64,000 bases of DNA from JAFAGX01 sp035623255 (GTDB taxonomy: Bacteria > Acidobacteriota > Terriglobia > Terriglobales > Acidobacteriaceae), in assembly GCA_035623255.1 (NCBI GenBank), contig DASPTU010000096.1, forward strand, positions 8,580-72,579, given 5' to 3'. Position 1 is the stretch's first letter, and every line of letters starts with the position of its first letter. Below the pieces are notes generated by a model, which had not been told where the DNA came from, searched no databases, and was given only the letters and a program-made list of their open reading frames with translations. Below are positions 52,906-60,785 of this stretch, piece by piece. The translations under genes and the position numbers were made by a program.

Positions 52906-53541
52906 TTACTCCACCACGGGCTGCTCCCGCGCGACCATAAATCTTTTGAAAACTCCGGATCGCCTCCGTAATTCGTTGAGCAGCGCATGCGCAGCGTTCT
53001 GGTACGTAAGACTGGCAACCGACGGGTCCGCCCACACCGCGTCATAAACGATTTGCGCGGCCTCTCTGAGATCGATGTGCAGTGCGGCTTCTAGCATGTC
53101 CACGCGATTCTGCAGCTCGTCATAGCAGGTCTGGCACACCACTGCTGGCTCCGCCGAGTCACCATTAATTCCGTGCCTGATACAGGAGACTGTGCTGGCT
53201 GGATTTCGCAAGCTGCGCAGCCTTGCGAACTCACCCAGGAACCGCTCTCGCTCTTCGTCCAGCGTCGCCGAATCCATGTCAGCTTCGTTCGTCTGCGGCG
53301 CCTTACGGCCCTCCCACGTTGCGGAGGCAACGCGCTCTGAGCTGTTGCAGATCGGGCAAGCGGCTAGCTCGGCCGCGTAATAAGTCATACACTTCGCACA
53401 AGGAAGGCCGTAGCCAGACGGCTTGTAAGCTGCCGGCAAACTACTCGATTGAACTGCGTTATTTCCGCGTTCAAGTGGCAGCCCGCTTCGAACTGCCTCA
53501 CTGATCGCTGGTTTACCTGGGACTGCGATTCTAGAGCCCAT
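52906..53541 (-). CDS. Hypothetical protein with zinc-ribbon-like cysteine pairs (211 aa)
   Basis: A 211-residue soluble protein. CAKCMTYYAAELAACPIC (about residues 48-65) holds two CxxC pairs, typical of a zinc ribbon. A further cysteine set, SCIRHG and VCQTCYDEL (about 118-142), could form a second zinc site. The C-terminal half is helical, with LREAAQIVYDAVWADPSVAS. I recognise no family. GTGAGG precedes the ATG at a suitable distance. It may bind nucleic acid or protein, but this is not shown. Transcribed towards the GT2 gene, 168 bases away. Confidence 0.6.
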   Translation of the reverse strand: MGSRIAVPGKPAISEAVRSGLPLERGNNAVQSSSLPAAYKPSGYGLPCAKCMTYYAAELAACPICNSSERVASATWEGRKAPQTNEADMDSATLDEERERFLGEFARLRSLRNPASTVSCIRHGINGDSAEPAVVCQTCYDELQNRVDMLEAALHIDLREAAQIVYDAVWADPSVASLTYQNAAHALLNELRRRSGVFKRFMVAREQPVVE

Positions 53542-53855
53542 TTTTCAGCCTCACTTTTCAGTTCCGTTCTTTCCCTGCATTGTCGGTGTGCCACGAGTAA
53601 CTCGCCAAGATGACGGGAGTAACTGAATCCACTTCAACAACTCTCCGTAGTCTCGATATGCGCGCCGAGCTGAAAGACCCAACCGGCTTCCTGGATCACG
53701 CCGGTCGATGCAGATGTCTGGGACTGGCTCAATATTTGCAGGGATGACTTAGGGGGAGAGATTCCGCAATCCGCGGCGAATCTTCCTGTAATGGCAGAAA
53801 AATAAGCCTCTTAGTAAGGCTGTTTAGGTGGCAAGGCTGACCGTCGAGCGCAACT
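53542..53855. other. Intergenic region with a short direct repeat and a minus-strand terminator
   Basis: About 310 bases without a supported gene. GAGTAACT occurs twice within about 30 bases near 53595-53625. A terminator-like hairpin for the operon on its right is listed at 53798-53821. Nothing else is recognised. Confidence 0.5.
53798..53821 (-). terminator. Possible intrinsic terminator of the DUF2277 gene cluster
   Basis: Read on the minus strand, AGCCT and AGGCT form a 5-bp stem around a seven-base loop, followed by a TATTTTT stretch. It lies 35 bases after the DUF2277 stop. The short stem keeps confidence moderate. Confidence 0.45.
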
Positions 53856-54125
53856 TCAAGCGCCAAAGCGTTGTACAGCGCGGGCTTTTGCCTTTGCCGC
53901 TTCTTCCTCGCGATTTTTGGGGGGCGTTACAGTATCCAGCGAACCGAGCAGATCCTTCGACACCGCCGCGATTTGCTCCACTGCTCCTAAGAATGCTTCC
54001 TCATTTGCCTTCGACGGCTTGTGGAATCCGCTGATCTTCCGCACAAATTGCAGCGACGCCGCGCGGATCTCCTCGTCCGTCACCGGCGGATCGAAGTTAA
54101 ACAATGTTTTGATATTTCTGCACAT
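53856..54125 (-). CDS. DUF2277 family protein
   Basis: An 89-residue protein opening MCRNIKTLFNFDPPVTDEEI, which is the signature of DUF2277: a conserved MCRNIK start, then a helical domain with RAASLQFVRKISGFHKPS. The C-terminal tail is lysine/alanine-rich. The invariant Cys2 and His residues could bind metal, but the function is unknown. The ATG at 54125 follows GAGGA; an upstream in-frame codon gives an unlikely extension. It lies 25 bases after the MoaD-like gene on the same strand, so they are probably co-transcribed. Confidence 0.85.
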   Translation of the reverse strand: MCRNIKTLFNFDPPVTDEEIRAASLQFVRKISGFHKPSKANEEAFLGAVEQIAAVSKDLLGSLDTVTPPKNREEEAAKAKARAVQRFGA

Positions 54126-54150
54126 TTCCAATCCTCGCTCGATCTCGCGC

Positions 54151-54447
54151 CTAGCCCCCCGCAATCGCTCCGATCACAATGAACGGCTCCTTCCCTGATG
54201 CCACGGCCTCCGGTAGCGGCGCATCCGGTGACTCATGCGACAGATCTTCCTCGCAGGCAAAAAACCGCAGGAACGCGCGACGTTGCAACGTCCCATGGTC
54301 GCGGATCGCCCCGCACAGCATTGGATACCGCGCTTCCAGTGCATCCAGAACCGTCCGCTGCGTCGCCGGCCCACAGATTTCAAGTTCCACGTCACCACTA
54401 ACGTGCGCCAGCGTCCGCAAGTGCGGCGGAAGTATGACTCGAACCAT
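54151..54447 (-). CDS. MoaD/ThiS-like (ubiquitin-fold) protein ending in Gly-Gly
   Basis: A 98-residue beta-grasp protein. VRVILPPHLRTLAHVSGDVE is the first hairpin of MoaD-type proteins, TVLDALEARYPMLCGAIRDH the central helix, and the protein ends FIVIGAIAGG, with the exposed C-terminal Gly-Gly that is adenylated and thiocarboxylated in sulfur carriers. No MoaE, ThiF/MoeB or JAMM gene is adjacent, so the partner enzyme is elsewhere. It could carry sulfur for cofactor synthesis or act as a protein modifier. The start is taken at ATG 54447, two codons inside an alternative. It lies between the PhnB-like and DUF2277 genes. Confidence 0.82.
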   Translation of the reverse strand: MVRVILPPHLRTLAHVSGDVELEICGPATQRTVLDALEARYPMLCGAIRDHGTLQRRAFLRFFACEEDLSHESPDAPLPEAVASGKEPFIVIGAIAGG

Positions 54448-54497
54448 ATGCAACTTATCGCTTACACCCTTGTCGCGAACGTCGGCGGTATCGAAAT

Positions 54498-54956
54498 TTA
54501 CGCCGCCGCATCGTACGCCTCCTGCAAATCCTCGATCACGATCTTATTCATCTTCAGCATCGCCTGCATAACCGCGTTCGATTTGTTGGCATCCGGATCG
54601 CCCATCAGCTTCATCAGCGCCGTAGGAATGATCTGCCATGACAGGCCAAACTTGTCCTTCAGCCAGCCGCATCTGCTTTTTTCGCCACCCGCGGAAAGCT
54701 TCTCCCAAAGCTCATCCACTTCCTCCTGAGTCTCGCAACTCACAAAGAAGGATATTGCCTCCGTAAACTTGAACAGTGGCTCGGCGTTCAAGCCCATGAA
54801 TCTCTGGCCTTCCAGCTCGAACGCCACCGTCAGCACATTTCCGTTGAAGCGCTGCGTCCCAAGGACTCTGGAGTTCTTGAAAATCGAAACATAATGATTC
54901 ATCGCCTCTTCAGCTCTTCCGTCGAACCACAAAAATGGCGTGATTCCCTGGATCAT
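54498..54956 (-). CDS. VOC-superfamily protein, PhnB-like
   Basis: A 152-residue vicinal-oxygen-chelate protein. ITPFLWFDGRAEEAMNHYVS (residues 4-23) and FSCETQEEVDELWEKLS-like segment (near 75) with GWLKDKFGLSWQIIP (about 98) match the PhnB/3-demethylubiquinone methyltransferase-like group. Such proteins usually bind small molecules or antibiotics rather than methylate. CGGAG lies about ten bases before the ATG. Part of the minus-strand row of small cytosolic genes; substrate unknown. Confidence 0.9.
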   Translation of the reverse strand: MIQGITPFLWFDGRAEEAMNHYVSIFKNSRVLGTQRFNGNVLTVAFELEGQRFMGLNAEPLFKFTEAISFFVSCETQEEVDELWEKLSAGGEKSRCGWLKDKFGLSWQIIPTALMKLMGDPDANKSNAVMQAMLKMNKIVIEDLQEAYDAAA

Positions 54957-54981
54957 CGAATTTGCTCCGAAGTGAATTCTG

Positions 54982-56169
54982 TTAGTCCAGCGTTTGCACC
55001 TCTACCGACAGCACTGTCGGCAGATCCCGAACAATCGCATTCCAACTTTCCCCTCCATCCGCCGAGGCGTACACTTGTCCGCCCGTTGTGCCAAAATAAA
55101 TTCCGCACTCATCGAGCGAGTCGACCGCCATGGCGTCCCGCAATACATTCACGTAACAGTTGCTTTGCGGCAAGCCCTTGATCAGCGGCTCCCAATCATT
55201 CCCACCCTTGCGGCTGCGATACACGCGCAGCTTGCCGTCATGAACGTAGTGTTCGCCATCGCTCTTGATCGGCACCACGTAAATCGTCTCCGGTTCGTGT
55301 GCATGAACGTCGATCACGAACCCGAAGTCCGTCGGCAAGTTTCCGCTTACTTCGCGCCAGTTATCCCCCGCATCATCGCTCCGCATCACGTCCCAGTGCT
55401 TCTGCATGAACAGCACGCCCGGCCGCGACTTGTTCATCGCAATGTGATGAACGCAATGTCCCACCTCGGCGTTTGGATCGGGAATGTACTGCGATCTCAA
55501 TCCCCGATTGATCGGCTTCCAGGTGTTCCCGCCGTCATCCGTACGAAACGCACCCGCCGCCGAAATCGCAATCCAAATCCGCTTTGGATCAGTCGGATCG
55601 AGAATGATCGTATGCAGGCACATGCCTCCGGCGCCGGGTTGCCACATTGGACCAGTCCCGTGGCCGCGCAATCCGGCCAGCTCGTGCCAGCTTTTTCCGC
55701 CATCCGTGCTGCGGAATAAAGCCGCGTCCTCCACCCCGGCATAGACCGTATCCGGATCGTCCAGTGACGGTTCCAGATGCCACACCCGCTTGAACTCCCA
55801 GGGATGTTGCTTGCCATCGTAAAACTGATGTGTAGTCAGCGGCTTTCCGGTTTCAGCCGAGGTGTCGTAAAGGAATTTATTGCTCTCGCCTTTGGCAAAG
55901 CCCTGCCCGTTCACCTGCCGTTCCCCGGGTGGTGTTCCCGGCTGAAACCAGGTCTTGCCGCCATCGTCCGATCGCTGAATGATCTGCCCGAACCACCCGC
56001 TCGTCTGTGATGCATAGATCCGATTGGAATCAGCCGGTGATCCTTTCAGGTGGTATAACTCCCAGCCGGCAAATAACGGCCCGCTGACATCCCATTTTTC
56101 CCGCTTGCCGTCCGAGGTTAAAATGAACGCTCCCTTTCGTGTCCCGGCTAGAACTCGTACTTTGCTCAT
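54982..56169 (-). CDS. Cytosolic BNR-repeat (sialidase-like) beta-propeller protein
   Basis: A 395-residue protein starting MSKVRVLAGTRKGAFILTSD, without signal peptide. Six Asp-box/BNR motifs are visible: SDDGGKTW, STDGGKSW, TDDGGNTW, SDDAGDNW, SRKGGNDW and SADGGESW, consistent with a six- or seven-bladed propeller. The catalytic arginine triad and tyrosine of true sialidases are not recognisable, so the name exo-alpha-sialidase often given to such proteins is doubtful. GGAGAGCT precedes the ATG at 56169. It is in a row with MoaD-like and DUF2277 genes on the same strand; as far as I recall this BNR type is often found beside MoaD-like genes, hinting at a joint role. Confidence 0.85.
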   Translation of the reverse strand: MSKVRVLAGTRKGAFILTSDGKREKWDVSGPLFAGWELYHLKGSPADSNRIYASQTSGWFGQIIQRSDDGGKTWFQPGTPPGERQVNGQGFAKGESNKFLYDTSAETGKPLTTHQFYDGKQHPWEFKRVWHLEPSLDDPDTVYAGVEDAALFRSTDGGKSWHELAGLRGHGTGPMWQPGAGGMCLHTIILDPTDPKRIWIAISAAGAFRTDDGGNTWKPINRGLRSQYIPDPNAEVGHCVHHIAMNKSRPGVLFMQKHWDVMRSDDAGDNWREVSGNLPTDFGFVIDVHAHEPETIYVVPIKSDGEHYVHDGKLRVYRSRKGGNDWEPLIKGLPQSNCYVNVLRDAMAVDSLDECGIYFGTTGGQVYASADGGESWNAIVRDLPTVLSVEVQTLD

Positions 56170-56210
56170 CGGCAGCTCTCCTTGATTGGCATCCAACATG
56201 AATGTTCGCG

Positions 56211-56654
56211 CTAACCCATTTCCGTCAGCGATCTAAGCGTATTCTGCAGGCGGCGCGACCGTGTCTCCGGCTTCTTCGCTGTCAGGATTGCATTCGCATG
56301 CTCTTTCCTATTGGAATAGCTCAGCTTTCCCCAGTTCGCTTTTGCTCGCGGATCTCTTGCCAACGCGGCCAGCAGTTCACGCGGAACATCGACTTCGCGA
56401 GTTTCCGTATCCGGCGCAATTGTCACCTCCACCATGTCTCCTGCATTGACGCCCGCTGCTTGCCGATGATCACTGCGAACCGGTAGATAGTACTTTCCAC
56501 CGTACACGGAGATCGTCGACCGATAGGCATATCCGTTGACTGAGACTTTCACCGGGGGCCGAGCTTTGCCGAACTCTTTTCTCACGTCGAACGGCACGAT
56601 GACAAACAGTGGACGCCCCGCGCTTCCAAGCCTCGCACGAAATTTCTTGATCAC
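56211..56654 (-). CDS. DUF1905 / YdeI-OmpD-associated family protein
   Basis: A 147-residue two-part protein. The N-terminal DUF1905 beta-barrel runs from KKFRARLGSAGRPLFVIVPF (start) through GYAYRSTISVYGGKYYLPVR (about 47-66). The C-terminal OmdA/YdeI helices are LLAALARDPRAKANWGKLSY and SNRKEHANAILTAKKPETR, the usual SxRKEHxxWI-type segment. Function is unknown; a role in small-molecule resistance has been suggested for the family. The start codon is GTG. Same direction as the BNR gene, 42 bases upstream of its ATG. Confidence 0.88.
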   Translation of the reverse strand: MIKKFRARLGSAGRPLFVIVPFDVRKEFGKARPPVKVSVNGYAYRSTISVYGGKYYLPVRSDHRQAAGVNAGDMVEVTIAPDTETREVDVPRELLAALARDPRAKANWGKLSYSNRKEHANAILTAKKPETRSRRLQNTLRSLTEMG

Positions 56655-56745
56655 AATCGGAGTCCCTCATTTCGCGTTGGTTAACGCTGCCACTGGCGCG
56701 GGGCGCCCCACCCAGGCCGTACCCGGGTGGGGCTATTCTCAATTA

Positions 56746-57213
56746 CTACGCTGCTTTGGCGGTTTGCGTCTGCGTCCGCATCTGCTTCACCCACTCGCGC
56801 ATCATATCCAGATGACCTGGCGAGCGCTTTTCAATCCAGGCTTCATAGCGTTTCGCCGCATTCTCCATCTCCGAGAGGTACAGGGTGTACTTCATTCTTT
56901 CACGGCCTTGAGGAACAACTGCCTTGACGCGGTCCCAGACGCCGTAAAATTCGCCACTGGTCCGGAAAAACAGCTCTTCGTGCAACAGGCCGCTGTTGAG
57001 TAAAGCGCAAGCCTGTTCCCAATAGCTGATCACCATCATCGCGAAGGTTCCGCCCTCGGTCCCGGGCGCCGCGAATTTCATGTTGTCCTCAAATGTTTCC
57101 ACAAAATAGTTCTTGAAGAACCAATCGCGGGCCTGGCGCAGTCGTGCCTCGCGTCGCATCTCGTAAACCTGTAAATGGAGTTGTGCTTGTTCGTGCGTAG
57201 GTTTGGTTTCCAT
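56746..57213 (-). CDS. Hypothetical helical protein (155 aa)
   Basis: A 155-residue soluble, mostly helical protein rich in aromatic residues. Segments RLRQARDWFFKNYFVETFED and FAMMVISYWEQACALLNSGL resemble a family of acidobacterial hypothetical proteins of the DUF4760-like type, but I am not certain. No catalytic motif is visible. AAGGA lies about ten bases before the ATG. It is directly downstream of the HxlR regulator gene (15 bases), so the regulator may control it. Confidence 0.7.
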   Translation of the reverse strand: METKPTHEQAQLHLQVYEMRREARLRQARDWFFKNYFVETFEDNMKFAAPGTEGGTFAMMVISYWEQACALLNSGLLHEELFFRTSGEFYGVWDRVKAVVPQGRERMKYTLYLSEMENAAKRYEAWIEKRSPGHLDMMREWVKQMRTQTQTAKAA

Positions 57214-57228
57214 GACGATTTGTCCTTT

Positions 57229-57732
57229 TTATCCTTTCTTCGAGTTGGTCGATTCGATTTCCCGATACCCAAATGTCGGCAGAAACGGCCGCGGATCCCG
57301 CTCTTTCCATCTTCGTCTCACTTCGGCTAAAACTTCTTCGCGATTCTTCGCCATCCGCGCAATCACCGCGCAGGGTGCCCCCGTGTCCTCATGTTCCGTC
57401 CCCCAGATCAGCAATTCCAGAAGCACTGGCGCGAGATCGATGCCTTTCTCCGTCAACCGATAATTCACTTTGCGTCCGTCAGAATTTTCTGCACGCGCGG
57501 TAATGATGCCTGCGGATTCCAACTTCCTTAGACGGTCCGCCAGAACATTGGTAGCAATTCCTTCCCCCGCCTGCTGGAATTCTTTGAAGCTCCGGTAACC
57601 TCGAACCATAAGATCGCGAATGATCAACAGCGACCAGCGGTCCCCAAGGATTTCCAGCGAGATACTGACCGGACACCCCGACCGGTGTTTGGATTGAAAC
57701 CTCTTTTCCACCGCGGGGCAGGGTACCAGCAA
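57229..57732 (-). CDS. HxlR-family transcriptional regulator
   Basis: A 167-residue winged-helix regulator. CPVSISLEILGDRWSLLIIR (about residues 20-39) is the HxlR signature with the conserved cysteine, and RSFKEFQQAGEGIATNVLAD followed by RLRKLESAGII forms the DNA-binding helix region. HxlR proteins often sense electrophiles or oxidants via that cysteine. The start is TTG at 57732 or GTG at 57711; the later one would give a more usual length. A perfect inverted repeat lies immediately upstream (57734-57752) and is probably its own operator. A longer than usual C-terminus (about 45 residues) follows the domain. Confidence 0.9.
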   Translation of the reverse strand: MLVPCPAVEKRFQSKHRSGCPVSISLEILGDRWSLLIIRDLMVRGYRSFKEFQQAGEGIATNVLADRLRKLESAGIITARAENSDGRKVNYRLTEKGIDLAPVLLELLIWGTEHEDTGAPCAVIARMAKNREEVLAEVRRRWKERDPRPFLPTFGYREIESTNSKKG

Positions 57733-57733
57733 T

Positions 57734-57752
57734 CACTTGCAAAACGCAAGTG
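57734..57752 (-). promoter_or_regulatory. Probable HxlR operator (inverted repeat)
   Basis: CACTTGC (57734-57740) and GCAAGTG (57746-57752) are exact reverse complements with a five-base A-rich spacer. The position just before the HxlR gene fits autoregulation of the regulator and the genes downstream. Confidence 0.55.
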
Positions 57753-57894
57753 GTTTCTTACCCGCCTTCGTGTAGGGCGAACATTCTTGTCCGCCAAATG
57801 CCGGCGCATTCGGAAGTGGTGTGGAGTGGGGATTCCTGTCAGCCGAAGGAATTTTAAAGCGTTCACTCGTCGTAGGATGAAGGCTATCTAAGGC

Positions 57895-59403
57895 CTATTC
57901 CGCGAACCCATCCGGCTGGGTTACGGCGCCAATGTGGGCTTCGTGGTCGATAAACTGGCGCCCCGCGGCCAGAGCTTTACGATCGACCTCCAGTAGCGCC
58001 ACTTTCTTCACTTTATCTTCAATCACGCCCAACCCAGTGGCTGCGCTGAGGCATTCGGTTTCTTCCAGCAGGGCGCCCATCATCACGATGTTCGCGGCTT
58101 TGGTGGATCCAAGCTTGTCAGCGATTTCCGCTGCCGGAATACAAACCACCTGCGCTTCTGGTTTCTCGAAATTATCCGGAAGCCGGTCCCGGTTATAAAG
58201 AATCGTTCCGCCGGGGGCAACTTGGCTGGCAAATTTTCGGAGTGAAAGTTCGTTCATCGCGATCAACACATCGGGATGTGAAACCAGCGGAGACCCGATC
58301 CGATCTTTAGACAGGCAAACATGACAGTGCGCACTGCCGGAGCGCATCTCCGGCCCGTAAGAGGGCAGCCAGCTCACCTCCAGGCCTTCGCGCATGCCCA
58401 TCTCTGTGAGCAATTGCCCGAGCAACAATACCCCTTGGCCGCCAAATCCGGCAATCTTGATGGTGAAATCCTTGAAGTGATGATGGTGCTGATGTTCCAC
58501 GGCGGTCTGTCTTTGTGCACTACGTGTAATCTCCAGGACATCCGGCGCCGGCCGTATCGGCGGAGCATTGTTCACGGGCATCTCCACTTTGGCGTCGCGA
58601 AATACGTTCAAGGGAAACACCGGCACCATCTTTTCGTAAACCCAGCGTCGCGCCTCCACCGGATCCTTGCCCCAAATTGTCGGACACGGCGAGAGTATCT
58701 CCACAAATGAAAATCCCGCACCGTTTTTCTGGAGTTCCAGCGCTTTCCGGATGGCACGCCGGGCTTTCATGATGTTCTTGTTGTCGCATAGCGCCACACG
58801 CTCGATGTAAACGGGTGCAACCAGCGTGGCGAGGAGTTCCGCCATGTGCATCGGAAATCCTTCGTTGGCCGGCCGCCGTCCAAACGGGGAGGTAGTGCTC
58901 TTCTCGCCCACCAAAGTCGTCGGCGCCATTTGGCCGCCGGTCATTCCATAAATTGCGTTATTGAGGAAGAAAACTGTGATCTTTTCGCCCCGGTTGGCCG
59001 CATGCACAATCTCCGCCGTGCCAATGGCCGCGAGATCTCCGTCACCCTGGTACGAAATCACGATCGAATCCGGGCAAGCGCGCTTGATTCCGGTTGCCGC
59101 CGCCGGCGCCCGTCCATGTGCTACCTGCACATTCCCGACATCAAAATAGTAATAAGCAAAAACCGAGCAGCCGACCGGGCTGACAAAAATGGTACGGTCC
59201 TGCACTCCCAAGTCCTGCAATGCCTCCGCGATCAGCTTGTGCGCAATGCCATGCCCGCAGCCGGGGCAATAATGTGTCTGGTGCTTCAATTCCGACTTTC
59301 GATCGTACAGGTCGTAGAACACCGGCGATTTGGAATGAATGACCTCATAGTCGTTGTTGCCGGCTTCCGCATCGATCACCGCAGCCTTGGTTTCAGTCTC
59401 CAT
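57895..59403 (-). CDS. 2-oxoacid:ferredoxin oxidoreductase, fused beta and gamma subunits
   Basis: A 502-residue fusion. The N-terminal part (about 1-300) is the thiamine-pyrophosphate beta subunit: HYCPGCGHGIAHKLIAEAL, the TPP-Mg motif SYQGDGDLAAIGTAEIVHAA, and NNAIYGMTGGQMAPTT. A short histidine-rich linker (about 304) leads to the gamma subunit, IKIAGFGGQGVLLLGQLLTE, with SWLPSYGPEMRSGSAHCHV. The complex decarboxylates a 2-oxoacid to an acyl-CoA and reduces ferredoxin in the cytosol. Gamma is more often separate or fused to alpha. ATG at 59403 is preferred, with GGGAG about eight bases upstream. Last gene of a five-gene operon. Branched-chain 2-oxoacids or 2-oxoglutarate are possible substrates. 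Confidence 0.92.
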   Translation of the reverse strand: METETKAAVIDAEAGNNDYEVIHSKSPVFYDLYDRKSELKHQTHYCPGCGHGIAHKLIAEALQDLGVQDRTIFVSPVGCSVFAYYYFDVGNVQVAHGRAPAAATGIKRACPDSIVISYQGDGDLAAIGTAEIVHAANRGEKITVFFLNNAIYGMTGGQMAPTTLVGEKSTTSPFGRRPANEGFPMHMAELLATLVAPVYIERVALCDNKNIMKARRAIRKALELQKNGAGFSFVEILSPCPTIWGKDPVEARRWVYEKMVPVFPLNVFRDAKVEMPVNNAPPIRPAPDVLEITRSAQRQTAVEHQHHHHFKDFTIKIAGFGGQGVLLLGQLLTEMGMREGLEVSWLPSYGPEMRSGSAHCHVCLSKDRIGSPLVSHPDVLIAMNELSLRKFASQVAPGGTILYNRDRLPDNFEKPEAQVVCIPAAEIADKLGSTKAANIVMMGALLEETECLSAATGLGVIEDKVKKVALLEVDRKALAAGRQFIDHEAHIGAVTQPDGFAE

Positions 59404-59470
59404 GTCCAACTCCCTCGCTCGCGTTCGGACCGCCGCTTTCAACTGGGCAGCGGAGCGTAGCTCCGCAAAC

Positions 59471-60523
59471 CTAGGTCAGAACGCTGATCCTCTCCATCAC
59501 CTGTTCGTGCAATTCCTCAACCGATGGCACATTTCCCCCGACACGCCCGTAGAAGTCCACCGGTGCCCGGTTTTGTACTGCCAGGCGTACATCCTCGAGC
59601 ATCTGCCCGTTGCTCAACTCAACCACCAGCACCTTTTGGACCTTCGAAGCCAATTCAGCCAGGATCTTCGAAGGGTATGGCCACAACGTGATCGGACGGA
59701 ACAATCCCGCCTTCACTCCATCCCGTCGTAACGTATCCACCGCAGACCGCAACACCCGCGAAACGATGCCGAATCCCGCAAGCAGCACCTCCGCGTCGTC
59801 CGTCCGATAGAGTTCGCACCGCGTTTCCTCGTGTTGGCAGCGGATGTATTTGGCTTCCATTGCCCTTTCATGCGATTCCAGTTCGTCGGTTTCCAGATAG
59901 ATCGAGGTCACCAGGTTGGCGCGGGTCTCCGGCGTTCCCTTTACCACCCAGGGCTTCTCTGGCAAAGTTGCGTCCCGATATTCCAGCTCCAGGGGCTCCT
60001 GCATTTGTCCGACGAATCCGTCCGTCAACACAATCGCGGGATTGCGGTACTTATCCGCGAGCTCGAAAGCCAGCATCGTCAGGTCGGCCATCTCCTGTAC
60101 TGAGGCCGGAGCCAGCACGATGTTCCGGTAGTTCCCGTGTCCTCCGCCTTTCACCATGGCAAAGTAGTCGCTCTGTTCGGGGGCGATGTTCCCAAGACCC
60201 GGGCCACCGCGGACTACATCGACAATCACGCAGGGAAGTTCGGCCCCCGCGATGTAGGAAATCCCTTCTTGCATCAGGCTGAGGCCGGGGCCTGAGGATG
60301 CGGTCATGACGCGGACCCCGGCCGCAGCAGCGCCGTACACCATGTTGATGGCGGCGACTTCGCTTTCCGCCTGTAGAAACGTGCCGCCCACCTGCGGCAG
60401 GTATAAGGCCGCGGCTTCGGCAATTTCACTGGCGGGGGTAATCGGATATCCATAGTAGGCACGGCATCCCGCAAGGATCGCACCCTTGATAACGGCAACA
60501 TTGCCCTTACAAAGCTGCCGCAT
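59471..60523 (-). CDS. 2-oxoacid:ferredoxin oxidoreductase alpha subunit
   Basis: A 350-residue alpha subunit of the VorB/KorA type. GNVAVIKGAILAGCRAYYGY (about 7-26) with the PITPASEIAE segment is the diagnostic opening, and TASSGPGLSLMQEGISYIAG (near 75) the second. The C-terminal part has FGIVSRVLRSAVDTLRRDGV, which belongs to the transketolase C-terminal-like domain. It pairs with the beta-gamma fusion encoded next to it. Its start lies 17 bases inside the preceding ferredoxin gene, so the two are translationally coupled. As in other OFORs, the substrate is not decided by sequence; the VorB-like form suggests branched-chain 2-oxoacids or 2-oxoglutarate. Confidence 0.92.
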   Translation of the reverse strand: MRQLCKGNVAVIKGAILAGCRAYYGYPITPASEIAEAAALYLPQVGGTFLQAESEVAAINMVYGAAAAGVRVMTASSGPGLSLMQEGISYIAGAELPCVIVDVVRGGPGLGNIAPEQSDYFAMVKGGGHGNYRNIVLAPASVQEMADLTMLAFELADKYRNPAIVLTDGFVGQMQEPLELEYRDATLPEKPWVVKGTPETRANLVTSIYLETDELESHERAMEAKYIRCQHEETRCELYRTDDAEVLLAGFGIVSRVLRSAVDTLRRDGVKAGLFRPITLWPYPSKILAELASKVQKVLVVELSNGQMLEDVRLAVQNRAPVDFYGRVGGNVPSVEELHEQVMERISVLT

Positions 60524-60782
60524 GTTCGCCTCCTGAGTTTTTGGTCACAAGCTTCAGCCGTGGCGAAAGCCGGTACACCGTGATCGCCCCCGGCTCCGGG
60601 CAGCAGTAGAAACAAATGCCGCAGCCGGTGCAGTCGTGGCCGATGTAGCGAGCGGGATGCACTCCATAGGTGCTCAGCTCCGGCGCCAGTTCCAGGCATC
60701 GCGGTGGGCAGGCTTCCACGCACAACCCGCAGCCTTTGCACTCATCGATGTCGATCGTGACTTTGCCCCGTGCTTGACCCAT
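60507..60782 (-). CDS. 4Fe-4S dicluster ferredoxin-type subunit of the oxidoreductase
   Basis: A 91-residue protein with two cluster motifs, CKGCGLCVEACPPRCLE and CTGCGICFYCCPEPGAI, each with the CxxCxxCxxxC(P) pattern. It is the delta subunit (VorD/KorD type) that passes electrons from the TPP centre to free ferredoxin. The C-terminal end overlaps the alpha subunit gene by 17 bases, and the gene starts three bases after the CoA-transferase stop codon, so all are one transcript. Confidence 0.93.
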   Translation of the reverse strand: MGQARGKVTIDIDECKGCGLCVEACPPRCLELAPELSTYGVHPARYIGHDCTGCGICFYCCPEPGAITVYRLSPRLKLVTKNSGGEHAAAL

Positions 60783-60785
60783 GAT

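Noticed and set aside
54982..56169. Calling the cytosolic BNR protein a sialidase
   Set aside because: Asp-box motifs alone define only the propeller; the sialidase arginine triad and nucleophilic tyrosine are not recognisable and there is no signal peptide.
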